Part shown: positions 9,828-17,759 of the stretch, one piece after another
Layout: each line of letters starts with the position of its first letter
Numbering within the stretch: the first letter of the stretch is position 1
Program-made: the position numbers and the translations under genes
Source of the DNA: Lachnospiraceae bacterium
GTDB lineage: Bacteria > Bacillota_A > Clostridia > Lachnospirales > Lachnospiraceae
DNA length: 64,000 bases
Direction: 5' to 3'
NCBI GenBank assembly: GCA_009911175.1
Contig: QXWX01000018.1
Span: forward strand, 1 to 64,000
The notes under the pieces: generated by a model
The model's input: the letters and a program-made list of their open reading frames with translations, nothing else
What the model was told of the DNA's origin: nothing
The model's database searches: none

Positions 9828-11222
9828 ATGAAAAGAAGAGTTATTGCAGCAATCATGTCGGCACTGATGGTTACAACACTCGCAGTTGGATGCGGCGGTT
9901 CGGGAGGTTCTTCGGACGGGGGAAGTTCTGACGCGGGAACGGCAGGAGAAGAGACCTCAGGCACAGAGGAAGGCGGTTCTGCGGAGGAAGCAGATTTTAC
10001 AGGAGAGGACCCGCAGCTGAAAAAAACAGTCAAGATCCTGACAATCTGGGCGGAAGACAATGACAATGGAATCCTGCTGAACAAGATTTGCGAGAATTAT
10101 AAGAAAGATGTAAATCCGAATTTTGACTGGGAATATGAGATGGTATCTGCGGACAACCTGCAGCAGAAGATTGCGACGCTGGCAGCTTCCAATGACCTTC
10201 CGGATTTCTTCGCATATGAGGCAGGCGCACCGCTTACTACGCTCATTGATGCGGATAAGGTGGTAAATATCTCCGAAGCGCTGGAGGAGATCGGAGTGAC
10301 ACAGTACCTGAATGAAGGCGCCGTGGAGCTGATGAAGGGGCTTTCCGGAACAGACGACCTGTATGACCTTCCGCTTGGACTGAACGTAGAAGGCTTCTGG
10401 TATAACAAAGCGTTATTCGAAGAGGCGGATTGTGAAGTGCCGGAGACATGGGATGATTTTGAGGAGGTCCTGGAAAAGTTGGCGGCAAAGGATATTCAGC
10501 CCCTGACAACAGGCGGTTCCGATAAATGGCCTGCGACTCGTCTTATCAACGGATACGCGGTAAGGACACTGGGAAATGATATTATGACAAAGGCGGCGGC
10601 CGGAGAAGTGGATTATACGGATGAAGGATTGATCGCGGCAGCGGATAAGCTGGGTGAATGGGCAGAGAAAGGATACTTCGGCGAAGGGATCACAACGGTA
10701 GATGCCAATACGGCAGGTTCCATGCTGATGAGCGGAAAAGCAGCGATCTTCTACAACGGTTCCTGGTTTACGCAGAACCTGACAGATGAAAGCCAGAACC
10801 CGGCAGGAAAAGACGGGATCGGATTCTTTAACATTCCGATCGAAGACGAATCTGTCAGCAGCGCAACCTCCTATTCTATGAACTGTGGAAATATCCTTGC
10901 GCTGGATAAGGGCAAATACGATGAGGCAACCGCATGGTTCCTGAAATATTTCTGTGAGAATATGGGCGATCTGGCGATGAACGAACTGTCAACGGTTAAG
11001 GGATATACCTATACGGTGGAAGCGGAAGACATGGATCCGTATACACAGCTTGTATTGGATGAGATCAACAAGTCTACGGAAGGATTCGCATGGTGGGAAG
11101 CAAAGATGCCGAGCGAGATTTCCAAGACCGCGCAGGAGAACGTACAGCCTCTTCTGAACGGCGAGATGACAGGAGAAGAATATATGCAGTCCATTCAGGA
11201 TGTGTATGATCTCAATAATTAA
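9828..11222 (+). CDS. ABC sugar-binding lipoprotein
   Basis: A 464-residue extracellular solute-binding protein of the family 1 (MsmE/YtcQ-like) type. The start at 9828 follows GGGAGG and gives a lipoprotein signal with lipobox AVGC, cysteine at residue 22, then a Gly/Ser/Glu-rich linker of about 40 residues. It would be anchored outside the membrane and feed oligosaccharide to the two permeases downstream. No ATPase gene lies in the operon, so a shared MsmK-type ATPase elsewhere is expected. Confidence 0.88.
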   Translation: MKRRVIAAIMSALMVTTLAVGCGGSGGSSDGGSSDAGTAGEETSGTEEGGSAEEADFTGEDPQLKKTVKILTIWAEDNDNGILLNKICENYKKDVNPNFDWEYEMVSADNLQQKIATLAASNDLPDFFAYEAGAPLTTLIDADKVVNISEALEEIGVTQYLNEGAVELMKGLSGTDDLYDLPLGLNVEGFWYNKALFEEADCEVPETWDDFEEVLEKLAAKDIQPLTTGGSDKWPATRLINGYAVRTLGNDIMTKAAAGEVDYTDEGLIAAADKLGEWAEKGYFGEGITTVDANTAGSMLMSGKAAIFYNGSWFTQNLTDESQNPAGKDGIGFFNIPIEDESVSSATSYSMNCGNILALDKGKYDEATAWFLKYFCENMGDLAMNELSTVKGYTYTVEAEDMDPYTQLVLDEINKSTEGFAWWEAKMPSEISKTAQENVQPLLNGEMTGEEYMQSIQDVYDLNN

Positions 11223-11288
11223 TGTAAGAAGAAATCCTGAAATGGAAAAAGGTCTGTAAATCAGATATTCAAGTAAACGAAAAACCAT

Positions 11289-11345
11289 AAGGAGGAGTGT
11301 CTGGATGTATTGTCTCATTGGCATCCCAGGCACTTCTCCTTTTCT
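11289..11345 (+). terminator. Intercistronic stem-loop after binding-protein gene
   Basis: The arm at 11289-11307 (AAGGAGGAGTGTCTGGATG) pairs with 11322-11341, followed by TTTCTGG. It lies between the binding-protein gene and the permease genes. Such structures usually give partial termination or protect the upstream mRNA so that binding protein is made in excess over permeases. Confidence 0.6.
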
Positions 11346-11371
11346 GGAAATAAGAGAGGAAGTGGAACGAT

Positions 11372-12253
11372 ATGAATAGAGTATTGGGTAATAAAAAAGC
11401 AATTGCGCTTTTTGTCGTTCCCGCGCTCGTTCTGTATACGGCGCTGGTCATGGTTCCAGTCATCTGGTCCCTGTATTATTCGCTGTTCACGGGAAGCCCG
11501 GGACTGCAGTGGGAATTTGTAGGAATTAAGAATTATATGAATCTGTTCCGGGATAAGAACTTTATAAATTCCCTGGCTGTAAATTTTAAATATATTTCTG
11601 TAGTTATGATCGGTCAGGTGGGGCTTGGGCTGTTACTGGCGCTGATGTTCCGCTTCTGGCTCAAGCGCTGCAAAACCATCATACGTACACTGGTGTTTTT
11701 TCCGGTGGTGCTGCCGACGGTTGCAGTGGGACAGCTGTTCGCGAAGATTTATGAGATCCAGCCGAACTACGGGCTTTTGAATAGTTTCCTGGGTTCTGTC
11801 GGGCTGCATGACCTGGTCCAGCCCTGGATCGGACAGGCAAGCACTGCGCTCTGGGCCTTGTGCGTTATGGATATCTGGGTAGCCATGGGATTCTATTCTG
11901 TCATCTTCTATGGGGCGCTTCTGGATATTCCGGACGATATCCTTGAGGCTGCCAGGATTGACGGGGCGTCCAGCTTCAGTCTCTTCAAGAGTGTGCTCCT
12001 GCCGCTCCTGCGTCCGATGATCATTACCTGCCTTGTATTCAGCTTCTCGGGCACGGTGAAGATGTTTGAATCGTCTCTGGCGCTGACCAAGGGCGGGCCG
12101 GGTACGGCGACCAAGTCACTGTCCATGTACATGTATGATGTTTCTTTTACCTACAATAAGGTGGGATACGGAAGCGTCATTGCGATCGTGATCTTCCTGA
12201 TCTGTGTCCTTGGATCGGTCGTGATCAATCAGTTTGATGTGAAAGAAGATTAG
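11372..12253 (+). CDS. ABC sugar permease, MalF/LacF-like
   Basis: A 293-residue inner-membrane permease with six predicted helices and the cytoplasmic EAA-type loop (DILEAARIDGASSFSLFKSVLLPLLRP region). It pairs with the next gene to form the transmembrane channel for the sugar delivered by the upstream lipoprotein. It starts at ATG behind GAGGAAGTGG and is 14 bases from the next permease gene. Confidence 0.9.
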   Translation: MNRVLGNKKAIALFVVPALVLYTALVMVPVIWSLYYSLFTGSPGLQWEFVGIKNYMNLFRDKNFINSLAVNFKYISVVMIGQVGLGLLLALMFRFWLKRCKTIIRTLVFFPVVLPTVAVGQLFAKIYEIQPNYGLLNSFLGSVGLHDLVQPWIGQASTALWALCVMDIWVAMGFYSVIFYGALLDIPDDILEAARIDGASSFSLFKSVLLPLLRPMIITCLVFSFSGTVKMFESSLALTKGGPGTATKSLSMYMYDVSFTYNKVGYGSVIAIVIFLICVLGSVVINQFDVKED

Positions 12254-12267
12254 AGGAGGGAGAGCAA

Positions 12268-13095
12268 ATGAAGAATGTAAGAGCAGGATTTCGGGGGATT
12301 ATTATTTTTCTGATCTGTGTGATAGAGATCTATCCGCTGTTCTGGCTGCTGACCGCTTCCTTAAAGCAGCAGTCCGAATGGAGCGAGTTCCCGGCCTATG
12401 CGCTGAATAAAGGATTCCATATCCAGAATTACATTGATGCATGGACCAGAGGCAACATGGCGACATTTTTCAAAAACAGCCTGATCACGACTGTGGTCTC
12501 ATTGATCTTTATCGTGATCTTTGCAACTACGGTGGGGTTTGCCGTAACAAAGATGCAGTGGAGGTTCAAAAAAGCAGTTGCCAGATTTTTTACGCTGGGA
12601 ATCATGATTCCGGTAGCGGTTGCGCTGATCCCCCTGTTCCAGATCTATAGCAGGACAGGGCTTCTCAACACCAGGACCTGCCTGATCCTGACGTATATTG
12701 CCTTCGGCCTGTCGCTGTCCATCTACCTGGTGCAGGGATATCTGCGGTCATTTCCGGATGATATTATGGAAGCGGCTGTGATCGACGGCTGCGGGATCTA
12801 CCGGATGATGTGGTATATCGTAGTGCCGCTGATGAAAAATGCGATCATTACGGTTCTGGTACTGCAGTTCTTCTTCAAATGGAATGATTTGTTGTTTTCC
12901 ATGACATTTATCAGCGATTCTTCTTTGAAGACAGTGCAGACAGGACTGCTGTATTTCTCGGATGAATTTGGCTCCAAAAACTGGGGGGCAATCTTTGCGT
13001 CTGTCTCCATGAGCGTATTCCCCATGCTGATCCTCTATACCGGGCTGAATAAGAAGGTGATGGAAGGCATGACAGCAGGGGCGGTAAAAGGCTGA
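12268..13095 (+). CDS. ABC sugar permease, MalG/LacG-like
   Basis: A 275-residue permease of the MalG type with about six membrane helices and the EAA loop motif EAAVIDGCGIYRMMWYIVVPLMK. It starts behind GAGGAGGGAG, 14 bases after the first permease gene. It is the second half of the channel of this importer. Confidence 0.9.
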   Translation: MKNVRAGFRGIIIFLICVIEIYPLFWLLTASLKQQSEWSEFPAYALNKGFHIQNYIDAWTRGNMATFFKNSLITTVVSLIFIVIFATTVGFAVTKMQWRFKKAVARFFTLGIMIPVAVALIPLFQIYSRTGLLNTRTCLILTYIAFGLSLSIYLVQGYLRSFPDDIMEAAVIDGCGIYRMMWYIVVPLMKNAIITVLVLQFFFKWNDLLFSMTFISDSSLKTVQTGLLYFSDEFGSKNWGAIFASVSMSVFPMLILYTGLNKKVMEGMTAGAVKG

Positions 13096-13151
13096 GTGCG
13101 GCCGGAAAAAGGAAGCTTATTTAAAAACAGCGTTTGATAGGAGCAAAATCT

Positions 13152-14504
13152 ATGGGAACGGATAAAACAGAGCAGTATGAACGGATGATAAAGAAGTTTG
13201 TCATGGAGCATACGGAAGATGTGCTTAAGCAGCCTAGGTCTTTCATACGTTTTCCGTTCATTGACCCGGGTTCGGTATATGACGGAAACGTATGGGACTG
13301 GGATACCTTCTGGTCTGTATATGGATTTTTGAATCTGGCGGATGCATATGCGGATCCGTCCATGAAGGAGAGGCTGCTGGAACATGCAAAAGGAAATGTC
13401 CGCAACTTTTTTGACCACCAGCTGGAGGACGGCTATATCCCCATGATGATCGAGGCGGCAAAGTGGCCGGAGCCTTATCTGAATATGAAGCATAAGGAAG
13501 GGGTTCTGATGAATATGCACAAACCATTCCTGTGCAGCCAGATCTGCCTGATCAGTGAGTTCGCGGGAGAGAATACCATACCGGAAGAAGCCCGTCCGTC
13601 CGGAGATATGAACTATGGGACGCCCTCCGGATATGCCTGGGCCAGATCCTTTTTTGACGGGATAGAAAAATATTTCTCATGCTATGACCAATATTATTAT
13701 TTTGAAAGCTGCGGCCTGTATGTGTGGTGCGACGACATTATGATCGGAATGGACAACGATCCGGCTACTTTCGGCCGCCCGAAGTTCTCTACTGCAAATA
13801 TTTATCTGAACAGCTTTATGTGTACGGAGCTGAAAGCGGCGGAGAAGCTCTGCATGGTGTATGGGTATACGGACCGGGCAGAGTATTATAAAAAGAAGCG
13901 GGAGAAGCTGATCGAAGCAATTCAGAAGGAATGCTGGGATCCCAGGGACCGGTTTTTCTATTCCGCGGATGTGGACGTCAGGACAAGGAAATTTGACTGG
14001 TTTCATCAGGGCCTGGGAGTGTTTTGGAAGACTCTTCCGATCAAGATCCGGGTCTGGTCGGGATTTATTCCGATGTATGCCGGAATCGCGGCAAAGGAAC
14101 AGGCGCAGGCTTTGGTGGGACATCTGTTTGATGAAAATACATTTGGCTCGGAGTACGGACTGACGACGCTGGCCAAGGATGAGAAGATGTTTGACCTGTC
14201 CGTGACAAACAATCCGTCAAACTGGCTGGGACCGGTCTGGCTGGTGGCGAATTATGTAGTGTTCCGGGGGCTTATGAACTATGGATACCGGAAAGAGGCA
14301 GAAGTGATCTATGACCGGACGATCACGCTTCTGGGAAAGGATCTGGAGGAAACCGGAAGCCTCCATGAATATTATGATCCATTTACCGGAAAGCCGATCA
14401 TGAACGGGGGATTCATCAATTGGAACATCTTGGCATTAAATATGGGAGATGAATTGAGAGGGAAGAATCCCATGCTCTGGTTCGGCGGGCCGGAAATGAA
14501 ATAA
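13152..14504 (+). CDS. Trehalase/GH63-like (alpha/alpha)6 glycosidase
   Basis: A 450-residue protein resembling the (alpha/alpha)6-barrel families GH37/GH63/GH15. Visible signatures are GSVYDGNVWDWDTFW near the N-terminus, NNPSNWLGPVW in the C-terminal third and LHEYYDPFTG near the end, as in trehalase-like glucosidases. ATG at 13152, seven bases after TAGGAGC, is preferred over an upstream TTG. No signal peptide is seen, so it would cleave the imported sugar in the cytoplasm. The linkage it cuts is not determined. Confidence 0.75.
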   Translation: MGTDKTEQYERMIKKFVMEHTEDVLKQPRSFIRFPFIDPGSVYDGNVWDWDTFWSVYGFLNLADAYADPSMKERLLEHAKGNVRNFFDHQLEDGYIPMMIEAAKWPEPYLNMKHKEGVLMNMHKPFLCSQICLISEFAGENTIPEEARPSGDMNYGTPSGYAWARSFFDGIEKYFSCYDQYYYFESCGLYVWCDDIMIGMDNDPATFGRPKFSTANIYLNSFMCTELKAAEKLCMVYGYTDRAEYYKKKREKLIEAIQKECWDPRDRFFYSADVDVRTRKFDWFHQGLGVFWKTLPIKIRVWSGFIPMYAGIAAKEQAQALVGHLFDENTFGSEYGLTTLAKDEKMFDLSVTNNPSNWLGPVWLVANYVVFRGLMNYGYRKEAEVIYDRTITLLGKDLEETGSLHEYYDPFTGKPIMNGGFINWNILALNMGDELRGKNPMLWFGGPEMK

Positions 14505-14535
14505 GTGCTGCAGGCATGGAGGATCTGCAGGCTAT

Positions 14536-14571
14536 AAAAGAGAGTGTGCGTCTTGACGCACACTCTCTTTT
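14536..14571. terminator. Bidirectional terminator
   Basis: A perfect 17-base-pair hairpin (arms 14536-14552 and 14555-14571) begins with AAAA and ends with TTTT, so it works in both directions. It separates the convergent glycosidase and PHP-protein genes. Confidence 0.9.
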
Positions 14572-14589
14572 ATACTCATAGATCGCTTC

Positions 14590-15303
14590 TTATGCCAAAA
14601 AACATTTCAGCTCGCGCAGGGAATAATTCATGATCAACTTGTCCGGCAGATCCGCCGTCCTGGCAAGCTCCAGCGCGCAGGATAGATCTCCCACATGTTC
14701 CGTCCCGTGGCTGTCGCTGGACAGGATGACGGGATAATCATAATGTCTGCACAGATTCAGAATCATCAGATCATTGAACCGAGTATCCCCCCGATACCCT
14801 TCGGGACTCAAAGAGCTGCTGTTGATCTCCAGGAGGACACGGTTTTCCATGGCTGCCTGTACAATGGCGGGATAATCCACCGGATATTTCACATCATCGC
14901 AATGTCCGATGATACGGACATAGGGATTCTTCATGGCGGCGATATAAGCCGCCGTGTTCTCATCAATCGTGCCGGGCTTCTTCACTGGTTTATGGATACT
15001 GGCGATCACATAGTCCAGCCTGGCTAAGATCTCATCCTCCAGATCCAGTGTTCCCTGATCATCTAATATATTGACCTCTGCGCCGTAGAGCATCTCTACT
15101 CCGAGCCGCATCCTTGGGGCATTGGCAAGGCTGCGGAAATAGGAGGGCTTTCCTCCGCCGGGAGTGGCGGGGCCGTGGTCGGAGATTCCAAGGAGCTTTA
15201 AGCCGCGGACGAAGGCAGTCTTTGCCATGTCCGTGATTGTCGCCGCGGAGCCATGCCCGCTGGCGATGGTGTGGGTGTGGATATCAAATATAATGGAAGA
15301 CAT
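14590..15303 (-). CDS. PHP-domain phosphoesterase (YcdX-like)
   Basis: A 237-residue PHP-superfamily protein. It begins with the metal-binding HTHT (DIHTHTIASGHG) and carries SDHG, EVNI and SDSHG motifs that coordinate the multinuclear metal site. YcdX-like members are zinc phosphatases; histidinol-phosphate phosphatases are relatives. It starts at ATG behind AAAGGAAGG and is transcribed toward the glycosidase. Its substrate cannot be told from context. Confidence 0.8.
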   Translation of the reverse strand: MSSIIFDIHTHTIASGHGSAATITDMAKTAFVRGLKLLGISDHGPATPGGGKPSYFRSLANAPRMRLGVEMLYGAEVNILDDQGTLDLEDEILARLDYVIASIHKPVKKPGTIDENTAAYIAAMKNPYVRIIGHCDDVKYPVDYPAIVQAAMENRVLLEINSSSLSPEGYRGDTRFNDLMILNLCRHYDYPVILSSDSHGTEHVGDLSCALELARTADLPDKLIMNYSLRELKCFLA

Positions 15304-15449
15304 TGAGGATCCTTCCTTTCTTTTGTCAAATAAATGATTAGATTTGTAATGGTATCATTTTATAAATACAGTAACACAAAATACAGCAAATATTCAAGCA
15401 TAAATATTGATTGAAATGGCGGAGGCCATCGGCACAATTGTGATTTCTG

Positions 15450-15479
15450 TTGCAAGATGAATACGTTCTATAGTATAAT
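15450..15479 (+). promoter_or_regulatory. Promoter for first shell-gene operon
   Basis: TTGCAA at 15450-15455 and TATAAT at 15474-15479 with an 18-base spacer form a plausible sigma-A promoter, 54 bases before the small leader ORF. The rest of the 15304-15532 gap shows no other gene. Confidence 0.55.
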
Positions 15480-15532
15480 ATTATTCAAAGTTTACAAAAA
15501 ACTGGAAAGAAGCCCGCCGGAGGGACAGTGCC

Positions 15533-15640
15533 ATGAGCGATACTGTGAGCGTCCGGTCAGAGGTGAACAGCAACCATCAGGAAATAGAATCAGAAAAGTC
15601 CGGTATCTCGGAACGGGCGGATCAGTTTTTTAGGAGGTAA
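15533..15640 (+). CDS. Possible 35-residue leader peptide
   Basis: A short frame starts at ATG behind CGGAGGG and encodes 35 charged residues ending QFFRR. Its last codons AGG AGG TAA are themselves the ribosome binding site of the first shell gene, whose ATG is six bases later. This places the two genes in tight translational coupling. I do not recognise the peptide; it could be a regulatory leader or simply a chance frame. Confidence 0.45.
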   Translation: MSDTVSVRSEVNSNHQEIESEKSGISERADQFFRR

Positions 15641-15646
15641 CAAAGT

Positions 15647-15946
15647 ATGGCAGAGCAGTACACAGGTATGGCGATCGGGGTGTTCGAGCTGGATAGCGAA
15701 TGCGCATGCTTCGTGGCGCTGGATGCGGCGGCAAAGGCGGCGGACGTAAAGATCCAGGCTGTAGAGAGGAATCGTCTCTCCGCAGGAGCCTGCGTGAAAA
15801 TGAGGGGGACGGTCTCCAATGTGAATGCGGCAATGGAGGCCGCGCTTCGGACGGCAGAACCGCTGTCCAAGATCGTTTCCCACACGATCATTGCGGCTCC
15901 TACGGAGGAAACGGAAACGGCGATCAGGATGACCATCAATAAATAA
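15647..15946 (+). CDS. BMC-H shell protein
   Basis: A 99-residue single-domain microcompartment shell protein that would form hexameric tiles. The BMC fold is recognisable from AIGVFELDSECACFVALDAAAKAADV at the start, which matches the MVETRG helix-strand region of PduA-like proteins, and from IIAAPTEETETAI at the end. The presumed pore loop contains a cysteine (SAGACVKM), which is not usual for a metabolite pore. It is the first gene of a three-gene group ahead of the diol dehydratase. Confidence 0.85.
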   Translation: MAEQYTGMAIGVFELDSECACFVALDAAAKAADVKIQAVERNRLSAGACVKMRGTVSNVNAAMEAALRTAEPLSKIVSHTIIAAPTEETETAIRMTINK

Positions 15947-16020
15947 ACGGAAGCTGCCCCATTTCTCAGATACGGAAGGCAGCATGATCGGGCCTTATGG
16001 CCGGAGAAAGGAGATATAAT

Positions 16021-16299
16021 ATGTCATATGGTGCTTATGGGCTGGTAGAAGTCCTTGGAGAGGCAAATGCGGTTCTGGTGACAGACCGGATGCTGAAAGC
16101 GGCAGATGTGGAATACGTGACACAGGATACGAAGTGCGGCGGCCATGCGCTGGTCTTTGTGGGAGGCAGTATATCGGCCGTGGCAGCGGCAGTGGAGAGT
16201 GTAAAGGAGAACCCGCCGTGCAGGGTATTCCAGTCTGCGGTGATATCCAATCCATCTCAGGAAATGATTGATATCGTGGAAATGTTCCGCAACAGGTAA
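16021..16299 (+). CDS. BMC-H shell protein with cysteine pore loop
   Basis: A 92-residue single-domain shell protein. ATG at 16021 is seven bases after AAAGGAG. The pore-loop position reads DTKCGGHALVFVGG, a Cys-Gly-Gly loop like those of GrpU-type shell proteins that hold an iron-sulfur cluster at the hexamer axis. An electron-transfer role across the shell is therefore possible but unproven. The C-terminal VISNPSQEMIDIVEMF matches the usual BMC ending. Confidence 0.85.
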   Translation: MSYGAYGLVEVLGEANAVLVTDRMLKAADVEYVTQDTKCGGHALVFVGGSISAVAAAVESVKENPPCRVFQSAVISNPSQEMIDIVEMFRNR

Positions 16300-16386
16300 T
16301 TGCTCAGCATAGGGTGGCGCATTTACTGTGCTGTCCGTAAGAAAACGTATAAGCCGCAACAGATAATGGACGGTGGGAGGATATTT

Positions 16387-17322
16387 ATGAAGCTTGTATT
16401 TCTTGACAAAAAAACAATCGGCGAGGACATGGATTTTTCCCGGTTTGCCGAGCTGGGGGATGTGGCGGAGTATGACTTCACCCAGCCGGAGGAAGCGCCT
16501 GAAAGGGTAAAGGACGCAGACATTTTAATCGTGAATAAGGTCCCTGTAAACAGACAGACTATCCATACAGCCGGGAATCTGAAGCTGGTCTGCGTGACGG
16601 CGACAGGAACTAACAACCTGGATAAAGACTATCTGGCTGAGCGGGGGATCGAGTGGAGGAACGCGGCTGGCTATTCCACGGAGTCCGTGGCCCAGCATAC
16701 CTTTGCCATGCTTTTCTACCTTATGGAACACCTGCGGTATTATGACGATTATGTGAAAGAGGGGCATTACATTAATGATGTCATGTTTACCCACTTTGCA
16801 AAGACCTTTCGCCAGCTTACCGGAAAAACCTGGGGAATCATTGGCCTGGGAGCGATCGGGAGAAGAGTGACCGAGATTGCCCGGGCGTTCGGCGCAGAGG
16901 TCATTTACTATTCGGCATCCGGCGCGCCGGCGCAGGAAGGATATCGTCAGGTGGATCTGGAGACCTTGCTGGAAACCTCGGATATCGTGTCGGTTCATGC
17001 CCCGCTGAATCCCTACACGGAAGGGCTGATGGACCGGAAAGCTTTTTCATCCATGCAGCCGCATGCCATCTTTTTAAATCTGGGCCGGGGACAGATCGTG
17101 GCAGAAGAGGCTCTTGCGGATGCATTGAATGAAGGCCGGATCGCGGCGGCAGGCCTGGATGTTCTCTGCAGGGAGCCGATGTCCGAAGACAGCCCTCTGC
17201 TGAAGGTGAAAGAAAAAGAACGGCTTTTGATCACTCCACATATCGGATGGGCCAGCGTGGAGGCACGTACAAATCTCATGGACATTGTGGCGGAGCATAT
17301 CAGAAAGTTCATATCTGCATAG
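16387..17322 (+). CDS. D-2-hydroxyacid dehydrogenase
   Basis: A 311-residue NAD-dependent dehydrogenase of the D-isomer-specific 2-hydroxyacid family. The Rossmann motif GLGAIGRRV, the catalytic Arg in LNLGRGQIV, Glu in CREPMSED and His in TPHIGWAS are all present. The start at 16387 follows GGGAGG; an upstream in-frame start is unlikely. It could reduce a 2-keto acid such as pyruvate or hydroxypyruvate, giving an NAD sink beside the compartment. No encapsulation peptide is visible. Why it sits among shell genes is unclear. Confidence 0.85.
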   Translation: MKLVFLDKKTIGEDMDFSRFAELGDVAEYDFTQPEEAPERVKDADILIVNKVPVNRQTIHTAGNLKLVCVTATGTNNLDKDYLAERGIEWRNAAGYSTESVAQHTFAMLFYLMEHLRYYDDYVKEGHYINDVMFTHFAKTFRQLTGKTWGIIGLGAIGRRVTEIARAFGAEVIYYSASGAPAQEGYRQVDLETLLETSDIVSVHAPLNPYTEGLMDRKAFSSMQPHAIFLNLGRGQIVAEEALADALNEGRIAAAGLDVLCREPMSEDSPLLKVKEKERLLITPHIGWASVEARTNLMDIVAEHIRKFISA

Positions 17323-17522
17323 GCAGACATCAACTTTTACAGCAGCCCGAAAGAAAAGTATTACGAAGACTTGAATTGTGCAGGTTTGCCAATGAAAAGC
17401 GTGGTTTTATGCTGGGATTAGGTAAAATGCCGATGCGCTTTTATCGGATTAACAGAGAAAGTACCACATAAAACCACATAAAACCAAATATAATTCATGT
17501 TGAGATTTATTTGAATCAGATG

Positions 17523-17580
17523 AAAAACCAAATAAAATATGTTGGTTTTTGTTGACTTTTACCTACTTTAGGAGTATAAT
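17523..17580 (+). promoter_or_regulatory. Diol dehydratase operon promoter and operator
   Basis: TTGACT at 17552-17557 and TATAAT at 17575-17580 with a 17-base spacer form a strong promoter. Directly upstream is a perfect inverted repeat, AAAAACCAA (17523-17531) and TTGGTTTTT (17542-17550). Related AAAACCA half-sites occur at about 17470-17490. This is a good candidate operator for the DeoR-type regulator encoded at the end of the locus. The transcript would have a 180-base leader before the dehydratase gene, in which I saw no known riboswitch. The rest of 17323-17759 holds no gene. Confidence 0.7.
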
Positions 17581-17759
17581 GCAATTACCTGGATGGGGAG
17601 TCTCATATTTTCTCTCTACAAGGTTAAAATATATCTGTGAATTACATAATAAAAATGTATCATTTACGGGTTCGTTTTCCGGCGGGCCTGTCGGGGGGGA
17701 GATCCTTTTTCGGCTTGTGGTGCAGTGTGGTTTATAGATAAGAAAGGAGTAACAAGCAG

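Noticed and set aside
17549..17737. Open frame of 62 codons in the dehydratase leader
   Set aside because: It overlaps the promoter -10 box, has no ribosome binding site and an unnatural composition.
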